The notes: generated from the sequence alone by a model not told the origin. A stretch of 64,000 nucleotides of DNA from Solwaraspora sp. WMMD791 (GCF_029581195.1 NZ_CP120737.1:2542001-2606000); one strand, 5' to 3'. Shown: positions 8,289-17,010, counted from the stretch's first letter. Numbers and translations are program-made.

Positions 8289-9110
8289 ATGGGATACCTC
8301 ACCATGTCCGACGGCACCCAGCTCTACTACAAGGACTGGGGCTCCGGCCCGGCAGTCGTCTTCTCCCACGGGTGGCCGCTGAACGCCGACGCCTGGGACG
8401 GACAGCTGCTCTTCCTCGCCCAACAGGGGTTCCGGGTCATCGCCCACGACCGGCGCGGCCACGGCCGGTCCAGCCAGTCGCCGGACGGCAACGAGATGAA
8501 CACGTACGCCGACGACCTGGCCACCCTCATCGAGGCACTCGGCATCACCGACGCGACCCTGGTGGGCCACTCCACCGGCGGCGGCGAGGTCGCACGCTAC
8601 ATCGGCCGCTACGGCACCGACCGGATCTCCAAGGCGGTGCTGATCTCCGCCGTACCGCCGATCATGGCGCAGACGCCGGACAACCCGGATGGGCTGCCAC
8701 TGGCGGTGTTCGAGGAGATGCGGGCCGCGTTGGCCGCCGACCGTTCGCAGTTCTATCAGGACCTGGCGGTGAAGTTCTTCGGCGCAGACCGGTCCGGGGC
8801 GACGGTGTCCAAGGGCGTGCTGGACCAGTTCTGGGCCTGGAGCATGCAGGCCGGCCTGTGGAACGTGTACCAGTGCGTCGCGGCCTTCTCGGAAACGGAC
8901 TTCCGTGACGATCTGGCCGCCTTCGACATTCCCACGCTGGTGATCCAGGGCGACGACGACCAGATCGTGCCGATCCGCAACGCGTCGATGAAGACCGCCC
9001 AGATGGTGCCGGGCGCGCAGGAGGCGTACTACCCGGGTGCCCCGCACGGCATCACCGCCACCCACCAGGAACAGGTCAACCAGGATCTGCTCACCTTCCT
9101 GAAGAGCTGA
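8289..9110 (+). CDS. Alpha/beta hydrolase (non-heme chloroperoxidase / arylesterase type)
   Basis: The 273-residue single-domain hydrolase has the nucleophile elbow GHSTGG (Ser95), an acidic residue in QGDDDQIVP near 225 and His253 in GAPHGI. It has an oxyanion segment [11 protein letters not shown] typical of the cofactor-free haloperoxidase and perhydrolase group. No signal peptide is seen, so it is cytosolic. AGGAGTGA lies before the ATG, which favours this start over upstream in-frame codons. It follows the GntR gene after 177 bases and ends in a strong hairpin, so it is probably a separate unit. The natural substrate is unknown. Confidence 0.85.
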   Translation: MGYLTMSDGTQLYYKDWGSGPAVVFSHGWPLNADAWDGQLLFLAQQGFRVIAHDRRGHGRSSQSPDGNEMNTYADDLATLIEALGITDATLVGHSTGGGEVARYIGRYGTDRISKAVLISAVPPIMAQTPDNPDGLPLAVFEEMRAALAADRSQFYQDLAVKFFGADRSGATVSKGVLDQFWAWSMQAGLWNVYQCVAAFSETDFRDDLAAFDIPTLVIQGDDDQIVPIRNASMKTAQMVPGAQEAYYPGAPHGITATHQEQVNQDLLTFLKS

Positions 9111-9151
9111 TCCGCGGCGGCGCGCCGGGGACGAACGGTCGGCTCCGGCAG

Positions 9152-9186
9152 GTACGGGTGGTCCGTCGGCGACGGACCACCCGTAC
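9152..9186. terminator. Strong hairpin terminator after the hydrolase
   Basis: A perfect 16-bp stem (GTACGGGTGGTCCGTC and its complement) with a GGC loop lies 41 bases after the hydrolase stop. It is a clear intrinsic-type terminator without a T-tract. Confidence 0.75.
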
Positions 9187-9286
9187 TTCCGTGAATCGCC
9201 GCGTCCGCAGGCGCGCCAGTCGCGCTCGCGGACGCGATCGATGCGGTACGCCCGACAGAGCGGGCACCGGATAGGATTTCTCCGCC

Positions 9287-9363
9287 GGGGCGGTAGCTCA
9301 GCCGGTCAGAGCAGGGGACTCATAATCCCTCGGTCGCGGGTTCGAGCCCCGCCCGCCCCACCA
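9287..9363 (+). tRNA. tRNA-Met (anticodon CAT), CCA encoded
   Basis: The cloverleaf is complete: acceptor GGGGCGG pairs with CCGCCCC, the D stem is GCTC/GAGC, and the anticodon stem GGGGA/TCCCT holds loop CTCATAA with anticodon CAT. The T arm is GCGGG-TTCGAGC-CCCGC. The discriminator is A, followed by genomic CCA at 9361-9363. The fully paired acceptor and the anticodon stem without three consecutive G:C pairs next to the loop argue against an initiator tRNA. An Ile tRNA with a lysidine-modified CAT anticodon cannot be excluded. Confidence 0.9.
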
Positions 9364-9515
9364 CCAGGCAAAAGCGATACCACCGCTGCCGATAGTGTCG
9401 CAGGCGAGAGCACCGGCCCACTCGAGCAACAGGGGTCAGGCGGTGCGGAAGTCGGAGGCGACCGTCCCGCCGGCCGTCGAGCGCCGGGGCGGACGCCGCA
9501 GCCGGGGGGCACCGG

Positions 9516-10361
9516 CTAGACCGCGCTCCGCGCTGCCCGTTGCCGGGGTGAGGTCGTCGGGGTGATCACCTTGACGTCGTTCGCGGCGAGGGCGTCGCGC
9601 AGGTCGGCGGAGGGCGCGCTGTCGGTGATCAGGTAGTCCGCGCTGCTCAGCTCCGAAACCTGGGCGAACAGCCGGCGGCCGAACTTGGAGGAGTCGGCGA
9701 GGATCGCCACCCGCCCCGCTCGCGAAATCATCTCCTGCATCATCGCGGCTTCGGCGAGGTTGCTCGTCGTGAAGCCGGCGTCCGCGTCGACGGCACCGAC
9801 CCCGATCAGCGCCAGGTCACAGCTGATGTCCAGTTCGGCGCCGCCGTTGGACCGGAAGCTGACCGGCCCGATGGTGGCGAGCGTGAGGGTGCGCACCGCG
9901 CCACCGAAGACATAGATGTCACGGATCGCGGTGGGTGGCAGTGCGCCGGGAACCAGCAGGTTGTTCGTCGCCACCGTGAGGTCGCGGTGCTGACCCAGGT
10001 TGCGGGCGACCGCCAGGGTGGTGGTGCCACCGTTGATCATGATGGTCGAGCTGTCCTGAACCAGAGCCGCGGCCAGGACCGCGATCTTCTCCTTCTCCTG
10101 CTCCTGCAGGGCGAGTCGCTGGTCGACGGCGCGATCGGTACGGGACACCGTGGAGAGACTGACGGCTCCACCGTAGGTACGTACGAGTACTCCGTCGGCG
10201 CTGAGCTGGTCGAGGTCGCGCCGGACGGTGTCGATCGAGACGCCGAAGCGTTCGGCCAGTTCAGCCACTGTCACCTGGCCGGTGTCGGCGACGTACGCGG
10301 CCAGCTGAGCCTTGCGCCCGGCGGGCAGGTGGCGCTGCCGCTCGTCCCTGTCGACGTTCAT
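9516..10361 (-). CDS. DeoR-family sugar-operon regulator
   Basis: The 281-residue protein has the DeoR helix-turn-helix (about 18-75: QVTVAELAERFGVSIDTVRR followed by DLDQL and YGGAV). Its C-terminal DeoRC sensor domain contains INGGTTT and the phosphosugar-site patterns ATNN and LIGVGAVDADAGF. Family members repress sugar catabolic operons and are released by phosphorylated intermediates. It is transcribed away from the adjacent sugar operon at 10656, which it probably controls through the repeats at 10539-10605. The ATG is preceded on the minus strand by GGGG-rich sequence. Confidence 0.88.
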   Translation of the reverse strand: MNVDRDERQRHLPAGRKAQLAAYVADTGQVTVAELAERFGVSIDTVRRDLDQLSADGVLVRTYGGAVSLSTVSRTDRAVDQRLALQEQEKEKIAVLAAALVQDSSTIMINGGTTTLAVARNLGQHRDLTVATNNLLVPGALPPTAIRDIYVFGGAVRTLTLATIGPVSFRSNGGAELDISCDLALIGVGAVDADAGFTTSNLAEAAMMQEMISRAGRVAILADSSKFGRRLFAQVSELSSADYLITDSAPSADLRDALAANDVKVITPTTSPRQRAARSAV

Positions 10362-10538
10362 GCTTCCCCCTTGTCAATGCGGCAGTATGCCACAACCGCG
10401 CGTCGGTCGCGCACCTAGGCGCAACGAGCAGCACTGACCTGCAGCCTGCCGCAAGGCCAACCGCAGAACACCGCACATCGCCCCGACCAGCCGCAAGGAG
10501 CATCGCGGAGCTGACCTGCACCCCACCCAGACGCAGCG

Positions 10539-10572
10539 TTCTGCCGTGCTACGCGTTTTTCTGCCGTTCTAC
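10539..10572. promoter_or_regulatory. Two helically phased direct repeats, probable DeoR-type operator
   Basis: TTCTGCCGTGCTAC (10539-10552) and TTCTGCCGTTCTAC (10559-10572) match at 13 of 14 positions and start exactly 20 bp apart, about two helical turns. Direct-repeat operators are known for DeoR-family proteins. They lie just upstream of the -35-like sequence. Confidence 0.6.
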
Positions 10573-10590
10573 TCTTGTCCTTGCCCGTAA

Positions 10591-10605
10591 CACGTTGCTA
10601 ACGTG
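10591..10605. promoter_or_regulatory. 15-bp palindrome CACGTT-GCT-AACGTG
   Basis: A perfect 6-3-6 inverted repeat overlaps the presumed -10 region of the second sugar operon. It could be the site of a second regulator of LacI or another dimeric type; no regulator other than DeoR is encoded nearby. Confidence 0.45.
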
Positions 10606-10655
10606 ACGCCAACCTGGCAGGTGATCGAGAGCCTTGGATATAGAAGGAGTTCGCC

Positions 10656-11939
10656 ATGTTGTTTCGGGCTACCCGACTGAGACGAGTGATTGGGACGGTC
10701 ACGGCGGCGGCGACGGTCGCGTTCGTGGCGGCGTGCGGCACGGACGATGCTGCGGCTGACGGCACGGTGACGCTCGAGTTCGCCCAGTGGTGGGGCGCCG
10801 AACTGCCGGCCGGGGAATTCGACAAGATCATCAACGACTTCACCGCACAGAACCCGAACATCAAGATCGAACTGCTGAGTGCGCCGTACGCCTCGACCAA
10901 GCAGCAGTTGCTCACCGGCGCGGCCTCGAAGACCCTGCCCGACGTGGTCGGCCTCGACGGCGCCTGGGTCAACGACTTCGCCCGCCAGGGCGCGATCACC
11001 GACCTGTCCCAGCTGATGGCCGACGCCGACTACGACGACAGCCAGCTCGCCAGCCAGATCCAGATCGACGGTAAGACCTACATGATCCCGGTGGTCAACT
11101 TCGTCTACCCGCTCTTCGTCAACAAGGACCTGCTCGCCAAGGCCGGCGTCGCCAGCGTGCCGACCACCCGCACCGAGTTCCTCGAAGCAGCCGAGAAGAT
11201 CAGCGCCAGCGGCGGCGACGTCAAGGGCTGGGCACTGCCGCTCGACACCGCCGTGCCGAACGGGGTCCAGAACGACGTGATGTCCTGGCTCTGGGCGTCC
11301 GGCGGCAGCATGCTCACCGACGACGGCAAGCCGAACCTGACCAGTCCGCAGGTGAAGAGCACGGTCGAGTTCGTCAAGAGCCTCAACGACGCCGACGCCA
11401 TCGCCCCCGGTGCGCTCACCATGAAGGAGCAGGACAAGGTCGAGAAGTTCAGCAACGGCCAGATCGGGATGATGATCGACTCGCTCGCGCACATCAACCT
11501 GATCAGGGAGAACCAGCCGGACCTGGACTTCGAGGTGGTGGCGCTGCCCGCTGAGGACGGCTACACCGGCGAGCGGGGGATCCCCTACGCGTCCTGGGGA
11601 ATCGGGATCTCCGAGTCCACCGAGCACAAGGCCGAGGCGTTCAAGTTCGTGTCGTACCTGATGAGCCAGGAGACCAACGCCTCGCTCAGCACGATCGCGA
11701 ACGGCTTCCCGGGCAACAAGGATGCCGAACCCGACTTCAGCAACAGCGACCCGCTGTTCCGGGCCGCCTTCGACATCTACCAGCAGGGCTACCCGGCGAA
11801 CGAGTTCGTCGGCCTGCCGAAGTCCGAGGACCTGATGCGCAGCTTCGCCGAGCAGCTGCAGCTTGTGTTGACCGACCAGTCGAGCGTCGACGACGCCCTG
11901 ACCGCAGCACAGGAGAACTGGTCCTCGGTCATCGAGTAG
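10656..11939 (+). CDS. Extracellular sugar-binding lipoprotein (family 1 solute-binding protein)
   Basis: The 427-residue precursor has a basic N-terminus, a hydrophobic stretch and a lipobox VAACG, so it is a lipoprotein. The mature part has the SBP_bac_1 fold: LEFAQWWG, the clamp region KTLPDVVGLDGAWV and the helical hinge SMLTDDGKPNLTSP. Tryptophans and acidic residues of the cleft suit an oligosaccharide or hexose. It is the first gene of a transporter with permeases at 11996 and 12937. The operon encodes no ATPase, so it must share one elsewhere, as MsiK does in streptomycetes. Confidence 0.88.
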   Translation: MLFRATRLRRVIGTVTAAATVAFVAACGTDDAAADGTVTLEFAQWWGAELPAGEFDKIINDFTAQNPNIKIELLSAPYASTKQQLLTGAASKTLPDVVGLDGAWVNDFARQGAITDLSQLMADADYDDSQLASQIQIDGKTYMIPVVNFVYPLFVNKDLLAKAGVASVPTTRTEFLEAAEKISASGGDVKGWALPLDTAVPNGVQNDVMSWLWASGGSMLTDDGKPNLTSPQVKSTVEFVKSLNDADAIAPGALTMKEQDKVEKFSNGQIGMMIDSLAHINLIRENQPDLDFEVVALPAEDGYTGERGIPYASWGIGISESTEHKAEAFKFVSYLMSQETNASLSTIANGFPGNKDAEPDFSNSDPLFRAAFDIYQQGYPANEFVGLPKSEDLMRSFAEQLQLVLTDQSSVDDALTAAQENWSSVIE

Positions 11940-11995
11940 CCGTCCGGGCGCCGCGCCGGCAGGACCGGCGCGGCGCCCCACCAAGGAGACAGCCC

Positions 11996-12931
11996 ATGAC
12001 TCTGACCGCACCGCGGACCTCGACGCGCGCCGCGCCGGCCACCGCCGGCAGGTCCCGATCCGGCCTGGCGCGGCGCCTGGTCCCGTACGGCTATCTGTCC
12101 CCCACGGTGGCGCTGATCGTGGTCCTGATGGTGGTCCCCATCGTCATGGTGGTCAGCTACTCGTTACAGGACAACGTGATCGTCCAGGAGAACTCGGTCT
12201 TCGTCGGGTTCGCCAACTACACCACGGTGCTCACCGACCCGAACTTCCTGGCCGCGCTGCGTAACACCGCGGTCTTCATCTCCGTCAGCACCATGGCCCA
12301 CCTGGTTCTCGGCCTCGCCTTCGCGATGATGCTCAACACGCAGTTGCTCAGCGGGGTCACCAAGGCGATCTTCCGGATCATCTACATCCTGCCGTGGCTG
12401 TTCACCATCGCGGTGATCGCCGTGATCTGGCGGCTGCTGCTGGACCCGGCCGGCGTGGTCAACTACATGCTGCAGACCCTGGGGCTCGTCCAGCAGGGCC
12501 TGAACTGGTTCGGCGACCCGACCATCGCGCTGTGGGCGGTGACCTTCGTCAACATCTGGTCCGGCTACCCGTTCTTCATGATCAGTCTGCTCGCCGCGCT
12601 GCAGGGCATCCCCGCCGACCTCTACGAGGCCGCCGCCGTCGACGGCACGACCTGGTGGCAGCGGTTCGTCCACGTCACGCTGCCCCAGCTCCGGCCGGTG
12701 ATCATCAGCATGGCGGTGCTCGATCTGATCTGGACCTCGCACCAGTTCGCGCTGATCTGGATGACCACCGGCGGCGGGCCGCTGAACTCCACCGAGATGC
12801 TCAGCACCTTCACCTACAAGCAGGCCTTCAGCGAGTACGAGTTCGCGACGGCCGCCGCAGCCGCCGTCATCGTCCTACTGCTCACAACCGTGCTGGCCTT
12901 CTTCTACGTACGCTCACAGAGGGAACGGTGA
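11996..12931 (+). CDS. Sugar ABC transporter permease (MalF/UgpA type)
   Basis: The 311-residue protein has six predicted helices. It carries the EAA loop that docks the ATPase, here YEAAAVDGTTWWQRFVHVTL. It is the first of two permeases of a carbohydrate-uptake-1 transporter. AAGGAG precedes the ATG. Its stop overlaps a possible GTG start of the next permease (GTGA). Confidence 0.9.
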   Translation: MTLTAPRTSTRAAPATAGRSRSGLARRLVPYGYLSPTVALIVVLMVVPIVMVVSYSLQDNVIVQENSVFVGFANYTTVLTDPNFLAALRNTAVFISVSTMAHLVLGLAFAMMLNTQLLSGVTKAIFRIIYILPWLFTIAVIAVIWRLLLDPAGVVNYMLQTLGLVQQGLNWFGDPTIALWAVTFVNIWSGYPFFMISLLAALQGIPADLYEAAAVDGTTWWQRFVHVTLPQLRPVIISMAVLDLIWTSHQFALIWMTTGGGPLNSTEMLSTFTYKQAFSEYEFATAAAAAVIVLLLTTVLAFFYVRSQRER

Positions 12932-12936
12932 GGCGC

Positions 12937-13779
12937 ATGGCCACCGTCAGGACCCGACGCCTCCTCGCGAAGGTCGGCGTCGTCACCGGGCTGGTCGTCG
13001 GCGGGCTCTTCGCCGGCCTGCCGGTCCTGTGGATGCTGTCCACCTCGTTCAAGCGCAACGGCGAGGTCTTCGCAAGCCCTCCGCGGCTTCTCACCGAGGG
13101 CTTCTCGCTCGACGCCTACCGCGCGATCCTGGGCAACGGCGCCCAACTGCGGTTCTTTCTCAACAGCTACGTCGTCGCCTTCGCGGTGACCATCCTGACG
13201 CTGCTGGTGGCCGTGCTCGCCGGGTACGCCTTCAGCCGCTTCCGGTTCCCGTTCCAGAAGACCATCAACGCCGTGATCATCAGCGTCCAGGCGGTGCCGC
13301 CGATCACGCTCGTCATCCCGTACTTCGGGCTCATCGTCGCGCTCGGCCTGTACGACACCTACGCCGGCCTGATCCTCACCCACATGGTGTTCACCCTGCC
13401 GTACGCGATCATCATGATCACCGCGTACCTGAACACGCTGCCGAAGGAACTGGACGAGTCCGTCAAGGTCGACGGGGGCAGCGGCTGGACCGCGCTGTGG
13501 CGAATCCTCGTGCCGGTCTCGGTGCCCGGCCTGATCGCGGTCGGCGTCTACACCTTCATGATCTCGTGGAACGAGTACCTGTTCGCACTCACGCTGACCC
13601 GCACCGACGACATGCGCACCGTCCCCATCGGCATCCAACTGCTCATGGGCCAGCACTCGTACGAGTGGAACCAGATGATGGCGATGAGCATCCTCGGGTC
13701 CATTCCCGTTCTCATCCTCTTCCTTGTCTTCCAGCGGCGGTTCATCGGTGGGCTCACCGCCGGCGCCGTGAAGACCTGA
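12937..13779 (+). CDS. Sugar ABC transporter permease (MalG/UgpE type)
   Basis: The 280-residue partner permease has about six helices and the EAA loop LDESVKVDGGSGWTALWRI, close to its C-terminus as in MalG. The ATG at 12937 is used. A GTG at 12928, preceded by AGAGGGA and overlapping the previous stop, would add three residues and is equally possible. The pair forms the channel for the binding protein at 10656. Confidence 0.88.
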   Translation: MATVRTRRLLAKVGVVTGLVVGGLFAGLPVLWMLSTSFKRNGEVFASPPRLLTEGFSLDAYRAILGNGAQLRFFLNSYVVAFAVTILTLLVAVLAGYAFSRFRFPFQKTINAVIISVQAVPPITLVIPYFGLIVALGLYDTYAGLILTHMVFTLPYAIIMITAYLNTLPKELDESVKVDGGSGWTALWRILVPVSVPGLIAVGVYTFMISWNEYLFALTLTRTDDMRTVPIGIQLLMGQHSYEWNQMMAMSILGSIPVLILFLVFQRRFIGGLTAGAVKT

Positions 13780-13817
13780 CCCCCGGCAACCAACATCCAC
13801 TAAGGAGAAAGTCGGAC

Positions 13818-14681
13818 ATGCTGACGACCGGCAAGGCGATTCTCGACGTCGCCAACGCGCACAGCTTCGCCGTGCCAGCCTTCAACATCAGCGACTGGGC
13901 GATGTTCAAGGGCATCGTGGAGATCAGTGAGGAGATGAACGCCCCGCTGATCGTGGGGATCCACCCGGACGAGGTCCGGCACATCGGCCGCGAGATGATC
14001 ACCGGCATCGCCGAGCGGTCACACCACTCGAGCGTCCCGATCGCCATCCACTGGGACCATGGCGCCACCTACGAGCAGATTCTCCAGGCGATCCAGTACG
14101 GATTCACCTCCGTGATGATCGACGGGTCGCTGCTGCCGTTCGAGGAGAACATCGCGATCACCCGGAAGGTCACCGACTCCGCGCACGTTCTCGGGGTGTC
14201 CGTGGAGGGCGAGCTCGGCACGATCGGTGGGAACGACAGCTACGCCGAGGCAGGCGCCGCCGAGATCATCTACACGGATCCCGACGACGCTGTCACGTTC
14301 GTCGAGCAGACCGGGGTGGACAGCCTCGCCGTCGCGATCGGCACCTTCCACGGGCTCTACCCGGCCCATCTCAAGCCCGAACTGAAGCTCGACCTGCTCA
14401 AGGAGATCAAGAGTCGGGTGCAGATCCCACTGGTGCTGCACGGTGGATCCGGCAATCCGGACGACGAGATCCGCGAGGCGTCCCGGATAGGCATCAACAA
14501 AATCAACATCTCCACCGACATCAAGGTCGCCTACCACAGCAAGATGCGTGAGGTGCTGGGCAACGACCCCAAGACCCGCGAGCCCAACGCCATCCAGCCC
14601 GCCTGCATCGAAGCCATGAAGGTGGTCGCCGCCCAGAAGATCGAACTGTTCGGCGCGGCCGGTAGGGCCTCGCTCTACTGA
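13818..14681 (+). CDS. Class II ketose-bisphosphate aldolase (GatY/KbaY/FbaA family)
   Basis: The 287-residue zinc aldolase retains the catalytic and metal motifs: WDHGAT with Asp and the first metal His, the VEGELG block, TFHG and HGGSG with metal His residues, and the phosphate site NISTD. It would cleave a ketose 1,6-bisphosphate to dihydroxyacetone phosphate and an aldehyde phosphate. The gene is preceded by AAGGAG. The kinase downstream starts two bases after its stop and could supply its substrate. Tagatose, fructose or another ketose cannot be separated from sequence. It is not tied to core glycolysis because it sits inside a transporter operon. Confidence 0.85.
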   Translation: MLTTGKAILDVANAHSFAVPAFNISDWAMFKGIVEISEEMNAPLIVGIHPDEVRHIGREMITGIAERSHHSSVPIAIHWDHGATYEQILQAIQYGFTSVMIDGSLLPFEENIAITRKVTDSAHVLGVSVEGELGTIGGNDSYAEAGAAEIIYTDPDDAVTFVEQTGVDSLAVAIGTFHGLYPAHLKPELKLDLLKEIKSRVQIPLVLHGGSGNPDDEIREASRIGINKINISTDIKVAYHSKMREVLGNDPKTREPNAIQPACIEAMKVVAAQKIELFGAAGRASLY

Positions 14682-14682
14682 C

Positions 14683-15930
14683 ATGACGGACGCGTCCCGT
14701 ATCGTCCTCGGCCTCGGCGGTTGCGTCGACTACGAGGTGAAACTGACCGCCGAGGTCATGCAGCAGTTGGTCAGCACGTACGGCATCGCCGCCGCGGAGC
14801 TCGCGTCGCCGGCGACCGTCGCCAACGAGCGGGACCTGGTGGTGTCGATTCTCGGCTACGTAGCCCGTGGGGGTGGCGGCGAGCACTACGTCGCCGCCGC
14901 CCCGGCGTTGGAGAGCTTCGCCAGCCGTCTGCCGCGCCGGGTGGCGCTGGGCGGTACCTCCGTACGGGCCGGGATCCTGATGAGCCGGCTGGGCGTGCCG
15001 TCGACGCTGCACCTGGTCACCGTCAACGACACCGTACGCCGGCTGTTGCCGCCCGACAGCGACCACTTCGCCGCCGACGGCGAGGACACCCTCTATCCGC
15101 ACCTGATCGTCCAGTACGACCAGGGGCTACGGATCCGCGCCGGCGACATCGACATCACCGCGCCGTTTCCGAACCGGCTGATCTACGTCAACGACCCCGC
15201 CAACGGCGCCATGGCGCTCAGCGATGAGCTCGGTGACCGGCTCAGCCGGGCCGACCTGTTCCTGATCTCAGGCTTCAACGCCATGCGCTCGGCGGCGCAA
15301 CTCGACCTGCGGCTCACCGAACTGCGCGGGCACCTACGGCGGCGACCACCTGGTGCGGTGACCTACTTCGAGGACGCCGCCTACCACGAGCCCGCGTTCA
15401 GCCGCCGGGTCCTGGCCGCGCTGCGGGACACGATCGACGTGTACGGATTGAACGAAGACGAGTTGCAGTCGTACCTCGGACACCCCGTCGATCTGCTCTC
15501 GGCGACGGAGGTCGCCGACGCGCTCACGACGGTCCACGCGCTCGTGCCCGCACCGACGGTGGTCCTGCACACGAAGTACTGGGCCATCGCCCTCGGCCCG
15601 TGCGCGTCGAGGTACGCCGACGCCCTCGACACCGGCACCGTGATGGCCGCCGTCCGCTACCGCCACGGCGACGACTTCACCGACTCCGACATCGGCCGTC
15701 TGCGTCGGCGACCGCGCCGGCCCGAGTCCGTGGAGTTCGCCGCCGCACTGCGTGCCCGACTGGGCGAGACGGTGCACTGCGTACCCGCCTTCGCGCTCGA
15801 CGTGGCGCACCCCACCACGGTCGGGCTGGGCGACACGTTCGTCGGCGGTTTCCTTGCCGCGCTCGCCTGGCAGCGGATCCGACCGGCCGGCGACGCGACT
15901 CCCTTCCTCGACCAGATTGTCGATCCATGA
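14683..15930 (+). CDS. ADP-dependent phosphofructokinase/glucokinase-family kinase
   Basis: The 415-residue protein is a ribokinase-superfamily kinase of the ADP-dependent branch rather than PfkB. It ends with TVGLGDTFVGGF, where PfkB kinases have DTTGAGDAF. It has the metal motif NxxE in YGLNEDEL and segments such as RVALGGTSVRAGILMSRLG and LFLISGFNAM. The Asp in GLGD would be the catalytic base. Bacterial members are uncommon compared with archaeal ones. Placed between a class II aldolase and a phosphomannose isomerase, it probably makes the ketose bisphosphate. Nucleotide preference (ADP or ATP) needs testing. The ATG starts two bases after the aldolase stop. Confidence 0.72.
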   Translation: MTDASRIVLGLGGCVDYEVKLTAEVMQQLVSTYGIAAAELASPATVANERDLVVSILGYVARGGGGEHYVAAAPALESFASRLPRRVALGGTSVRAGILMSRLGVPSTLHLVTVNDTVRRLLPPDSDHFAADGEDTLYPHLIVQYDQGLRIRAGDIDITAPFPNRLIYVNDPANGAMALSDELGDRLSRADLFLISGFNAMRSAAQLDLRLTELRGHLRRRPPGAVTYFEDAAYHEPAFSRRVLAALRDTIDVYGLNEDELQSYLGHPVDLLSATEVADALTTVHALVPAPTVVLHTKYWAIALGPCASRYADALDTGTVMAAVRYRHGDDFTDSDIGRLRRRPRRPESVEFAAALRARLGETVHCVPAFALDVAHPTTVGLGDTFVGGFLAALAWQRIRPAGDATPFLDQIVDP

Positions 15931-16877
15931 CCCTTCAGGTGCTGCCGGCCAACCAGCCGGAGACGTTCTACCGGGGTGCTGGCCGGATCGCCGGTTTCCG
16001 CAACGTGCCCGCCATGCCCGACCGCCCGGAGGACTGGGTGGGCTCGGTGACCACCCGGTTCGGGCTGGGCCCGTCCGGCCTGTCCACGCTGTCCGACGGC
16101 CGGCTGCTCGCCGACGCGATCGCCGCCGACCCGCACTGGTGGCTCGGCCCGCAGCGCACCGACCCCGGCGTACTCGTGAAACTGCTCGACGCGGGCCAGC
16201 GTCTGCCGCTGCACGTCCACCCCGACCGCCGCTTCGCCACCACACACCTGGCGTCACCGTACGGCAAGACCGAGGCCTGGGTGATCGTGTCGGCCCGCCC
16301 CGACGCGTACGTCCACCTCGGCTTCGCCCGTGACGTGTCGGCCGATGAACTTGCCGGCTGGGTGACGGGCCAGCAGACCGGGCAGATGCTGGCCGCGACC
16401 AACCGGATTCCGGTGTCGGCCGGCGACGCGATCCTCTGCCCCGCCGGCCTTCCGCACGCGATCGGCGACGGCATCCTGCTGGTCGAGGTTCAGGAGCCGA
16501 CCGATTTCTCGGTACTGCTCGAGTACGAGGAGTTCGGCCTGGCCGACGGTCATCTGGGCCTCGGCTACGACCTGGCACTGCGGTGCGTGGATCGGAGCAG
16601 GTGGACGCCGCAGCGTCTGGACCAGCTACGGGGCGGCCGACAACTGCTGCCCGAGGCTGCCGACGAGTTCTTCACCGCGCACCGGCTGTCCGGCGGCGAC
16701 CGCCTGAGGCAGGGATTCAGCGTCCTGGTCGCGGTGGCCGGCGAGGGCAGCATCGCCGGCGAGTGGGACGACCTGCCGCTACGGCGGGGAGACACCCTGC
16801 TGGTTCCGTACGCCGCCGGACCGCTCCGGCTGGACGGTACGGTCGGGGTGATCCGCCTGGCACCGCCCGAGCGTTGA
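15927..16877 (+). CDS. manA: Class I mannose-6-phosphate isomerase (cupin)
   Basis: The 316-residue cupin protein has the zinc ligands of type I phosphomannose isomerase: HVHPD, the Glu in GKTEAWV and the His in GLPHAIG. The conserved segment LVKLLDAGQRLPLHVHPD lies just before. It would interconvert an aldose 6-phosphate such as mannose 6-phosphate with fructose 6-phosphate. The start overlaps the kinase stop (ATGA). At 316 residues it is shorter than E. coli ManA but normal for the Bacillus-like branch. It ends the sugar operon. Confidence 0.82.
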   Translation: MTLQVLPANQPETFYRGAGRIAGFRNVPAMPDRPEDWVGSVTTRFGLGPSGLSTLSDGRLLADAIAADPHWWLGPQRTDPGVLVKLLDAGQRLPLHVHPDRRFATTHLASPYGKTEAWVIVSARPDAYVHLGFARDVSADELAGWVTGQQTGQMLAATNRIPVSAGDAILCPAGLPHAIGDGILLVEVQEPTDFSVLLEYEEFGLADGHLGLGYDLALRCVDRSRWTPQRLDQLRGGRQLLPEAADEFFTAHRLSGGDRLRQGFSVLVAVAGEGSIAGEWDDLPLRRGDTLLVPYAAGPLRLDGTVGVIRLAPPER

Positions 16878-16962
16878 CCGATCTGCCCGACCCCGCTACC
16901 CGCCGCGTTTCCAGCGCCGGTGACGGCACCTGCCAGTCCTGAGTGCACCAGGTGATGCGTCG

Positions 16963-17010
16963 CGTGGGTGGGTGATCCTGAGACAGCTGTCTCAGGATCA
17001 CCCACCCACG
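16963..17010. terminator. 48-bp perfect palindrome, probable terminator of the sugar operon
   Basis: The 24 bases at 16963-16986 are the exact reverse complement of 16987-17010, with no central loop. The centre reads GAGACAGCTGTCTC. It lies 85 bases after the isomerase stop and before the small gene at 17128. An intrinsic terminator is the simplest reading, but perfect symmetry without a spacer is unusual. Confidence 0.6.

Larger units (their letters stand above)
10362..10655. promoter_or_regulatory. Divergent control region between the DeoR regulator and the second sugar operon
   Basis: These 294 bases hold no gene. They contain repeated CCGCA-type motifs, including GCCGCAAGG twice (10448-10456 and 10490-10498), the phased pair of repeats at 10539-10572 and a small palindrome at 10591-10605. 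The +strand gene has a strong ribosome site, AAGGAG, just before 10656. A -35-like TTGTCC at 10575-10580 with TAACGT 18 bp downstream is a weak promoter candidate. Confidence 0.5.

Noticed and set aside
9287-9515. tRNA-Met as attachment site of an integrated element
   Set aside because: No integrase, no repeated tRNA 3' end and no change of gene type follow the tRNA.
9241-9519. Open frame of 92 codons across the tRNA-Met gene
   Set aside because: It overlaps the complete tRNA and has no ribosome site or known motif.
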